Source of the DNA: Cristatella mucedo
Taxonomy: Eukaryota > Bryozoa > Phylactolaemata > Cristatellidae
Assembly (NCBI GenBank): GCA_009760855.2
Contig: WPIO01000108.1
Location: forward strand, 322,001-386,000
DNA length: 64,000 nucleotides
Reading direction: 5' to 3'
Shown here: piece by piece, positions 9,880-20,300 of the stretch
Layout: every line of letters starts with the position of its first letter
Numbering within the stretch: the first letter of the stretch is position 1
Notes under the pieces: model-generated
What the model saw: the letters and a program-made list of their open reading frames with translations, nothing else
What the model was told of the DNA's origin: nothing
Database searches by the model: none
Position numbers and translations under genes: made by a program

Positions 9880-11250
9880 GCACAGCATAAGTGAATCGCC
9901 CGGAAAGAAATTCTAGTCTAGAGAACTCTAGTCGGCATACTCGGGCTGGGGCATTCGGTACGGCCTCTAATGATGTGACCTGTAACCTCTAACCTCTAAC
10001 TGCAGCTCCCCGCTTCTTTCTCGGGCAAAAACTGCTTTGGCCGCTCAGCGGTCGCACAGCGTCGAGGCCGCAGATTCCAAATCCTACCAGGATCAAGTTA
10101 AAGCGAGCGACACGTTAAAGCTGAAAGCCACCGCTCGCTTGGTATATAAATCAACTCCCGCACTCCTGCCGTTTGGTGCTGTTTGGTGCTGTTTGGTGCT
10201 GTTTACTACCGTTTGGTGCTGTTCCTACTTTACCGGTTTTTCACTATGCAGTTCAGCCAACGTAAATGAACGGCGTGGCTTCCAAGAACTTCGCTGCAAC
10301 CATTCGCAGGCTGCGGGCGTCGTTGTCACCTAGCAACTCTCCAGAACCTCTAACCTGGCACGCTTCGGCCTTACCTTACTTCGGCCGTGGCCGCTGGCAG
10401 CGACTTGAACGTCAGAGTAAATCAGCGGCTGTAATAAGCTAAGACTCTTGTGTTTGGGTGTTTCGGCGAGCCAAGGCCAACTCGGTGTTTCCGCTCTCTG
10501 AACTTGTGAAAAATACGAAATTGTAAAGCTGACCTGAAGTGCATTGTACGCATTGATGGACCATAAGTCAGCAAAGGCTGGAACAATCCGAGCTTTCATC
10601 CTGACGCTGAGTCGCAATTTGTAAATTCAAAAGGGCACTAAGCATTACTTGCATTGTCTTAATCCACTCTAACGGTTAAGCTATTCGAAAGAGTAGGGCG
10701 TCTCTGTGTGTGCGAGGGAGCAGCATCGGTGCTGCTGGCCGTAGTCACTTTATTCCCCAGACCGTCTCTGTTACCACGGCTCTGCCTGCGGCACAGCGAG
10801 TCACGTGTCTATTCTTTCGCAAATCGATACGTTATTGGCCACTCGCTTCTTGAGTAAAGAAAAATATCAAGTGCATCACATAAATGATTGCAGCAGTTAC
10901 AAGAGCTTGCTTGTGCTGCATCCCAACCTGCGGTTCCGCGGGCAGTTAACGTTGCACATTTACGTTGGATGCTGCTATCGCCATAGGTCACTTCCTTCCA
11001 TTGGCTTTCAGGTTCAGGCTCAGCCGCTTAATGCTGGACGTGACCGAGAAGTCACCGGAAGTCACCAAGAACGCCAATCGATGGGATACGGGCCGCATAA
11101 ATGTATCTAACAAGCAGCCACTTAGCGGAATATCCTGCTTGGCGCCACGCTCCAATCGATTTCGGAGCAGTAGAACGCACGCTATTTTCCTTCCACGCAC
11201 AGGACTGTGTAGCTGCCTCTCAGTAAAAGCTGAATCTGGCTGGAAGATAT
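9880..11250 (+). promoter_or_regulatory. Upstream region of copy B with TATA motif
   Basis: Duplicated at 29320-31145 in front of copy C. It holds a TATATAA at 10143-10149 (29578-29584 in C) followed by a 10-bp tandem repeat GTTTGGTGCT (10171-10200 and 10211-10220). This is a candidate promoter with a 5' UTR that would splice to an acceptor near the signal exon (for example a CTCTCAG just upstream of the ATG). The distance to the ATG is about 1.1 kb, so a leader intron is needed. Inference only. Confidence 0.35.
10171..10220 (+). repeat. 10-bp tandem repeat downstream of TATA motif, unit B
   Basis: Three adjacent GTTTGGTGCT units, one variant (GTTTACTACC), then one more unit. Unit C has two adjacent units, the variant, then one (29606-29645). 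This short VNTR differs between otherwise very similar copies. Confidence 0.8.
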
Positions 11251-11302
11251 ATGGATTCGCTGCCACTGCTCTCTTTGATGCTTATGCCGTCAGGGCTTGC
11301 AG
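11251..11302 (+). CDS. Copy B signal-peptide exon
   Basis: The ATG opens [17 protein letters not shown], a hydrophobic leader, and the exon ends in G followed by GTAAGC, phase 1. The remaining G joins AT of the next exon to make Asp. Length, phase and hydrophobicity match copy C (31146-31197). Predicted cleavage would be near the exon junction. Confidence 0.65.
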
Positions 11303-14300
11303 GTAAGCACCTAAGTAAAGTGCTACGTAGCTGCAGTGCTCGCAGGTGAGTTCTCGCAGTTAAGTCCCAGAGTTCGGAAGCAGCCTACTCTTATGCTTGC
11401 GTCATTGTGAGGCTTCAGACCTGATCGGGTGGTTCAGTTCCACATATTGTTTGTGAAAATGTCAATATCCAAGAGCTGCCCTTCTAATAAGTTCAGTCTA
11501 CACTATCTCATACAGTCGTGCGACACGTAAATAATTGTAGGCAGTCGGATTTGCGAGCGGCCAGTTTTCTTCTGTACAGTGTAGTAGTAATAATAATAAT
11601 ACATGTGTCAAACACCCTCAAAAAAACTATATTTTCATGGGTGCTTTGCATTTGCTGCAAAGAAAGCACGATCGCACTATCCGTGAGGAAAACTAAACCT
11701 TAAATAGGCACAATAATTTTGGAGGCATTTTTCGGGATTTGCGTGGAATCCATCACAGTTTTGACTACCAGCCTGTGCCATTGCTGTGCATTCGTCCTGC
11801 TTATTGGACACTTTCGTTGGCAGATACCGTAGGCGCACTCTTTCAACTAGTAAATAGCACAGCCAGCCTGCAGACCTGCGGATCTCTGAGTACAGTACCG
11901 GCAGCTGACATTATTGGCGACATCGCTCAGCTCTCTTTACCTGAATGTACGACGTCATGTTTGCTAGCATCGATTTGTTGGGCGATACACTTTGACAAGG
12001 ATCAGAGAAGGTGCACCATGATGAAGAAATGTTATACAACCCCTGCGAACGAGGCCACTGTGGTATTTCAGCGCTATTATGGTAAGCATGCTCGAACAGT
12101 GACAGTTATATTGTTCTTATGTAATAGTGATTTAGGTATCTTTGTTTCGCTTATTAACACGAGTAGTTGCAACATAACAAATGGCCGTTTGCATTGAGCC
12201 TCAGAAAAAATAACTGTCTCAGCTTGCTGTCGAGCGAGCAGGTCGTTTCTGAGCTAGCCCCTCGGTTCAGGGGCTAAAGCCCCAGAAACGGAAGCGAGAC
12301 CTGCTCTCACGGTACATCACGCAAGCCGCAATACCTGTAAATTAAAGTTAAGAAATTGCGTATTCAGCCAAATCCAAAATTACGCAATTGCCTTAATTTG
12401 CTTATTTTTGTGCTAGGTTTCCTCGGCGATGGCTACGATGAATCGACTTGTAGCACAAAGTTAGTTGGTAAGTTGAGCGTGCTTTGGCGATACACTATTA
12501 ATGTCTTGCTTGATTTTTATTTTACTACGTATATCATTGAATTGCCCACTATCTCGCTCGTCGCGTACTTCATAACTTGTTGTTCCTTCTTTGTAAACAA
12601 AAATTAAAGTCATAGCATTCCAGACAAATTAGATTCTCATAAATTCAGTTGTAAGACGGTAGCTTATCCTAGAATGCAAGCGCACCCGGTTCAATGGTGA
12701 GGTGGCATTGTTCACCTTCACCGTCGTTTACCTTTAAATAAATCCAGTTCTCTGCCAGAGAGTATCAGTGCCCAGTAAGTACCGACTATATATAGTGCCT
12801 TCAACCTATATGAATACTTGCATGCATGTAGATATACACATCTCTATGAATATGTATTTTTCTAACTTTATTTATTCCTTTCTGTTCGTATAGTTAAAGA
12901 TAAAGAGCAGCCATTTGCTGTATAGCTCTTAATTGGCCCGAGCATGATTCAAGGTTGATGGTACCCTCCCACCTTGCCCTCCGCCGTAGTAAGATAACGG
13001 TTCACTGAATTTTAGCTTTCAGCGTTTGAATACGAATTAACGTCCGAAAGACTGGGGTTCCGTTAGGTGAACATTTAGGTTCAAGCATTAGAACATTCGA
13101 AATTGGCTCCTAAAAAAAACATTCCAGCGCTCAAGTTCTTATTTTTGGTGCCACGGGCGTTTACTCGTGTCCATACAGATGACCTAGAGCCCTGCGAAGC
13201 ACGGACGACTAAATTGCTAATGACATGACTCTATAGCTGTTGCAGAAAGTCAGTTATACTGACGGATATTTAATTTTGGCTCAACTGCAAATTGGGGAAA
13301 CTTGGGCTGTACTGAAATATTTAGCAGCCGCATTCAAGGATGACGGTGGCTCGGTTCACTTCATGCGTGCACATTCTAGCTAATCGCATAGGATCTGCAG
13401 GTAAACGTCACCAATGGTTGAAGGTGAAGGTTGAATGTGATGAAGCTTCTCTTTGGTTTTGATCCTTAACCCTGATTGTTCCGTGGAAGTGCTTGATGCT
13501 TGTCCGGTGTTCCGGCGTAGGGCTGCAGCGATTACTGCCGAAAATGTCGACCGCGGCTGTTGGCTCCATATCTACTGATGCCTACTTTAAAGTTCCTAAT
13601 GTAATGTAATGTATCTCCGTCAGTAACTCCACAAAGTCATACAGACCGTGTTGGCGTTACGCAGGAGAGTTTTGTATAGCGCACTCACAGCCTAAGCGGC
13701 TTTCGGTACGCATTCGGTAGCCAACAGACTTCGTCTCACGCAACCAAGAGAAAGTGGGAAGCATAGCAGAGTCAGGAGAGCAGCTGAGGTAGTGAGTAGC
13801 ATAGAAGTAGCAGCTCAGGACCGCTGAAAAAGATGTGCGATAGTCGGCAGTTGGAGAGTAGTAGTCGTTGCATAAGAATTGTGGAAGCGAGTTACACAGT
13901 CTTGGACCGGCAGAGATAAAACTTCTGTCGCCAACTTTCTTTAAGCGGAGGAATGGGACAGCTAATTTATTGTCCACACAGGACCTGAGGGCGCGAACAG
14001 GCTGAAACTGATGCAGCAGTTCAGCTAGGTACGAAGGAGCCAAGCCGTGGCGGGCCTTGTGGGTCAGCGTAAGAACTTTGCTCTGTATCTATTGCTCAAC
14101 CGGCAACCGTCCTAGCTCTTTCAGCAGAGGTGACACGTGCTCAAACCGCTGGGACTTGAAGACCAGCCTTGCAGCCATATTCATAGTCAGCTGTAGTGGC
14201 ACAATAGCTTTCTTTGGCAGCCCAGCCAAAAGAGAATTACAATAATCATTACAATACCTGGTGGAAGCTTCCTTTCGTATCTCATAATTTTGTCAGTCCA

Positions 14301-17300
14301 GTTATGAAGCGTCAAAAAGGCCTTTGCTTGTTGATCAAGTGACTGTACACGATATGAAGACAATTGTCAAGGCGCTCTATCTCGAAACTAATTTTCAAAG
14401 CTGCTTCGCCTACCCCTATGATTTCAGAGCAGTGCTAGTGATTTGAGCCAATGAAACATTGCAGATGTTTGATCCAATATGAAATCATTGCCGAGCCGGT
14501 TCGGCGCAGTGGTTGAGATGCTCGAACCGACCAAGGTCAAGGTCAAGGTCCAGGTCCAGGTCGAGGTCAAGGTCGAGGTCTGGTCGAGGCAGACATCTTC
14601 AACCTGTATAAATGTATGCATATATTTAGATACTTGCATCTCTTTATATCTATCTTTCTAAAATTATTCTTTCCTATCTGCTTTTACAGATAAAGATAAA
14701 GAGTAGACATTAGCTGTATAGCGCTTAATTGGCCAAAGCATGCCCTGGGTAGATTGTACCTCCCCCTGTACTGAAATAATCATTTTTAGAATTGTAGCTA
14801 TTTTCTGAGTACAAATATTAATATCAGAAAGAATGGGTTACCGTTCAGGTTTAAAACGATGGAACCGTCGAGAATCGCTTAAAAAGCATTCAATAGCTCA
14901 AATTCTTATTTTAGATGCCACTAGCGTCCAATTGCATCTGCACAAATGACCTAGAGCCCTGCGAAGCATGAACGACAAAAGTGCCACTGACATGATTCTA
15001 TAGCTGCTGCAAAAAATTCAGCAATATATATCCGGCTATTTAGTTTAGCTCCACTGTAACTGGGACATTTGGGCTCAACTGAAGCATTTAGCAGCAGCAT
15101 TCAAAGATGACAATGATGGGTCTGCTCACTTCATGCACCAACACTCTGTGCACCCTCCTGCTGACGATGAAGGAGTCGAATGACTGCTCTAGCTCTAGCT
15201 ATTCGCAAAGGACCTGCAGGTGTAGGCTACCGAATGCGTACCGAAAGCCGCTTAGGCTGTGAGTGAGCTATACAAAACACTCCTGCGTAACAACCAGTTA
15301 GTCTTTATGGCTTGGTGGAGTTACAGACGGAGATATATCTCGTGAACGTCATCAATTGCTGTGGCTTTGTGACGGGGAAGTACGGTCTGAAATTTTTGAT
15401 TCTGAAAAAATGAGTCTGTACACAGCTTGATGCTACTCTTCTATGAGATCATCTTTCCGTGAAAGTGCTTGACTCATGTCCCGTGTTCTGCAGTGCTGCA
15501 GTGATTACTGCCGAAAGTAGTGAGCACAACTCTAGCGACTCAATTTCTAATTTTTAAAGGTCCGGCTGGCAGCTTTCTTTCAATGCTAATATTTTGACAT
15601 TAATAATTAAAAAGCGCTGAATAAGGCGTTTGCTTGTTGATGAAGTAGTGGTACATGAAATGAGGACAATTTTTAAGCTACTTTATCTTGAAAATAATTT
15701 TCAGAGTTGCTTCGTCTACCCCTATGATTTCAAAACAGTGCTAGTTATTTAAACCAATAAATCATGGTTGTGTTTTATCCTATACAAAATCATTGCTACT
15801 CGTCAGTGATTTCCTAGTCGATCGCACAAGGACAGACCTTGCAGGTCGCAATAGCACGTGACCTGTATGAATGGCATCTGGCAGCCATTAGCTGTACAGC
15901 GTTTCGTTTGGTCACAGCCTGCCCAGAGTTAATAGCACCTCCCCAATAGTAAGATGACCATTTGAAGAATTTTCGCTAGTTTTCGAATATGCGATGACAT
16001 AAGAAAGATTAGGTCCTTTTGTGTAAAATTTGGATTGAAAAATAGGACGGTTCGAAATCGCTCGTTAAAACCAAAAAAGCTCTTAACTTCTAATTGTATA
16101 TGCGAAAAGCATCCAATTGCACGCACACAGTTGATATAGGGCCCTTCAAGGCATAAAGGAAGAAAGTTTCGTTGACATAAATTTATCGCTGTTGCAGAAA
16201 TTTAAAATCTACACTAATGGCCTTTTTAAAGCTCCTACTGGCAGTTTCCTTTCATCATTCACTACTTAGACTATTTCGTCGTGATTGTTCCAATAATAAA
16301 GCATCGAGATAGATATTTGCATCTTAGTAAAGTCGCAATGCATGATATGAAAACAATTTTATAGAAATTTGTCTTGCAAACAATTCACCAAATTGCTTAG
16401 TCTACCTTCTTTAATTTTGCAATCGTCCTAGTGATTTCAACCAATATATCTCGGCAGATGTTTAATCCTAATACGAAATCATTGCTGTCTGTGAGCACTC
16501 TACTGTGTAATCTTACGAAGACTGGCCGGGCAAGTTGCAAAAGCACCTGGCATGTATGAATGGCACATGGCCCGGTGCTGCACAGCAACAATTCGTTGCA
16601 GCCTCTCTGCCGGACTCGGCTATGTCTGCGTCATCGAGCTATTTAAATCTTAATCCAGAGTGTGCAAAGCTGTCCAACGTTTCAAACTATTGTGGAAATA
16701 ACTGTTACTATGGATCGTGGAGTTCGGCAGGTCTCTCGTCAGACGACTACTTACAGATTGACTTTCTTCAACTAAAGACGGTAAGTAGATTTCTGCCCGA
16801 CTCTAGTCTTACACGAGCTACTCCACCTCGGAATCTAAGCCTTGCCTAGCCTCTTTATGAGGGGCTTAGATCGATGAAGCACTTAAATGTAATACATCTC
16901 TAATATCTAAAATATATCCATTGTATTATTTTAAATTCAGGTCATGTAAGTTTTCGAGCCTTAAAACGGTCTATCCGCAAATAGCTGGTACTTGCATTCA
17001 CTACCAGATCTTGGTCAGGGCTATGGGCATTAATCAAGTCTATGCCGTGTCCCTCGACTAGAACCACGCGACCTCCTTATAAGGCTCTATTGTGCCAGCT
17101 TTAAAGCAAAAGTTGGGCAGCTGCTTGCTTGCTCGGAATGCCGAACGGAATCCTCCCAAAGTTTGCACTTTCGGACTCTAAAAACATCCCCCGGCTTGGT
17201 TTTTGCATGTGCCAACTTAGCCCTGGCTTAGTCCATTTTTAAGCGTTTTACATGTCGCAAAGTCATATTATTTTAGCTGATTTCATCAAGAATCGAAACG

Positions 17301-20300
17301 CTTTCAAATATTTTCAAACATTAGTGCCTGCTCACATCTGCATGTCTATTATAACGTGAATGGCTCACTTGGTCAGGTGTTGGCTTTTCATGACCTTGCC
17401 CTGAGGTTGTGGGTTCGAATCCGGTGGTGAGCGATCCTTTATCGCCACTGAAATCGGTGGTGATAGCGGTCAAGGCTCTTCTGTCGCTGTTCAAAAAGAG
17501 GCTGTTAAATCTGCTAGTATTTTTCTCTCGAGTAACATCATGCATATAATTTCTAATTTACATTTAATTCTGATTGCAGCAAATTATGCATCATAGATGA
17601 GCTACTTAAAGCTAACTTATTTCAAAGATTAAGTATCCTTTGGGCATATTTTATTCTAATTTCTATCTATTGAAGCTATCTCGACGGAAACAGATGCCAT
17701 CATGGTTTTCGTCCGACTTTCCACCGCCAGCATTGTCTGGACTATTTACTTTTCTTTCAGATAATGCGATACGAAATCGCCAGTAGAGTAGACCAAACGG
17801 GTTGCAGTTCCCACCAATACGTTGAATCTTTCTTCCTCGAATACAGCAGCGACGGAATTACGTATTACTCGTACAGAAACAGCAGCGGGAATACGGTAAG
17901 ACAAATTTAGCCCTGTAACTTCATTTTTGGTCATAAATGTAAAAAAAATTATATTTTAATATGATATTTAGCATCCTTATTGATACGATTTCTAAAATTA
18001 GTTCATTTCTCTACGGTTCTTCCAAGAAGGTCATCTCAAGTCATGTCTCATAGCTGGATAGAACGCTGCAAAGTTAAACGCGATCGAATGGTGACTGATA
18101 TCATGCTCGATAAACAGCATGAAGAGACAGGAGACATACTGGCAGAGCCGGTTTCCAGCGTTAGCTTTTACAATTTCAAAATCACGCTTGCTTTGCCCAT
18201 GACTAGTAATTTGGCGTTATTGTCAATAAATTCAAGATAGCAATGTCGTGTAGCTGAAAGTAGGCAGATTTGACTGTGGAGCTGAAGTAGGTGTCTAATG
18301 AAAGCTAACTTTGGAACGTGGAAAATAGATTTCGTGCAGATTCAACAGAAGACATACTGGCAGGGCCCGTTTTGAGCGTTAGCTTATACGATTTCATAAT
18401 CACACTTGCTTTGCCCATAACTAGTAATTTGGTGTTATAATCATTAAATTTAAGAAAGTTCGCTACCATCCATATGCCAATGCCATCAATACATGCATCA
18501 AGGGAGTTGAGATAAATCGACGTTTTAGAGGGCTGGTAGGGATCAAAGAAAAGGTACAACTTAATGTCATCTGCATAAAAGTGAAAGTCTAGATTGTGCC
18601 TGGCAATCACATCGACAAGAGGGATAGTATAAACCGTGAAGAAAACGCAATCAAGCATTGATACCTATGGTATAGTATATCTCTGAGGTTCCTCTGGTGA
18701 TCTTAGTCAATTCACAACAGTGCTTTAGAGTCTCCCACTGAAATAGAACCCAAACCATTTTAGAGTAGTGCCAGTGAATCGTAAGCGAGATAAGAGGCAC
18801 TCAAGATGGACTCGAGGGAGTGATAGTATCAAAAGCTTCCGAAGAATCTAGAAAAACAAACAGAGATACTCTACCTAAGTCAGCATTTTTAAGGTTGGTC
18901 GTTGTGCACCCGAAGCAATGCCGAATCTGTGGAGTGATTAGCTTTGAAACTGGACTGGAACTTAATGGCAAGGCTTGAAGTTTCAATATATGCTATCAAC
19001 CGGTCTGCACCGACTCGTTGCAGTGTCTTTTATAAAGAATGTGGAAAGGAGACTGGCCGGAAGTTGCTCAAGTTCTCTTGGTCTAGTGTTGCTTTCTTCA
19101 GTAGTGGCGTGACTAAACCTTTTTTTAAAGGTAACAATAATAATAACAATAATAATGCACTTGATAAAGCGCCCTCTGAGAACTCAATCTCTCTGTAGGC
19201 GCTTTACATTAGCTGCAAAGGGAAATGCAATTGAATGGCAAGTAAAATCATGCTTGAAAAACAAACAAAATGAATAACATGGTTAGCGGTGACATGCACA
19301 GGGTCAGTATGCAAGTGTGGTTAGTGGCAGCATGCACAGTGTCAGCACGCATAAGCACATGAGTGACGAATCACAGGGACCCACTAAATGCTGTCCTAAA
19401 TAGGTTTGTTTCAAGTTTTATTTTGTCAGGTCTGGAGATGTTCTGACACAAGTCAGGAGGGAGTTCCAGGCTTTGCGACCATACGAACTAAATGTACGGC
19501 CTCCAAAGGATTTGAGGTTTGTACGAGGTATTTGTAGACTGCTGGATTCCGAAAAGCGGGTGGTACGATGCTTGGCCTGATGGGGGAGTAGATCTGAGAG
19601 ATAGGTTGGAGGCAAAGAATGAAGTGACCTAAAAGTGAGTGAGAAAACCTTGAAGTCAATACGTTGCTTGACTGGTAGCCAGTGCCGGTCGGTGAGAAGT
19701 GTTGCAATATGGCAACTGCGACGCTCGAGACAGACAAGCCTAGCTGTGGAGGTTTGCACCTGCTGCAATCGCCTGATCGCACATGCTGGTAGGCCAGTAA
19801 GCCGTAAGTTGCAGAAGTCGAGACGGCATGTCACGAATGCATGGACCAACTTGGACGTGATATCCTTATCTAAAGGTACTGGAACAAGACCTGAAGCTAA
19901 TGAAATATTTACGACGTTGTGCGTTTATTGATGTTCTGCATGAGTTTATTTTAAGTGCGGGCTAGAAATATTTGACAGATGTTAACTAATGAGAGTTAAC
20001 CAACCTTCAGCTTGGGAGATGCTCACGCGACAGAGAAACCCTAAATAGGTTGAGAATAGCGAATTACTAAGCAAGAACGAGTCCATGCGAAACTCTGCAC
20101 TCTCCAAGACTACTCTACTTTTGTTCTCGAAAGCGAGACTTTTATTGAGATCCGCCACACAGTTTTAATCTGAACTATTATAGAACTTCACTACACAGGT
20201 TTAATCTCAACCGAACCTATGCCTTATGAATTAGACTCAGCAAACTCTCTAATTAACATGTCGCAATGGTTTGGTAAATTACAAAGTAGAACACTATATA

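Larger units (their letters stand above)
12468..16601 (+). other. Intron 3 of copy B, built of internal repeats
   Basis: The 4.1-kb intron is made of two to three related modules. Each runs from a TATA-rich ATGAATACTTGCATGCATG-like stretch through a GACTCTATAGCTGTTGCAGAAA-like stretch to a CTACCCCTATGATTTCA-like stretch. Ends are near 14470, 15780 and 16480. A young LINE (13598-14258), SINE-like heads (14493 onward) and a LINE 3' fragment (15222-15340) are inside. C has 2.8 kb here and D only 1.7 kb. Confidence 0.55.

Noticed and set aside
9970-10010. CTCTAACCT tract as a telomere-like repeat
   Set aside because: Only two to three irregular units, carried by the duplicated block; no longer array.
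10037-10333. 98-codon open frame in the upstream region of copy B
   Set aside because: It crosses the TATA motif and the 10-bp tandem repeat, differs in frame in unit C, and is truncated at 3640-3915.
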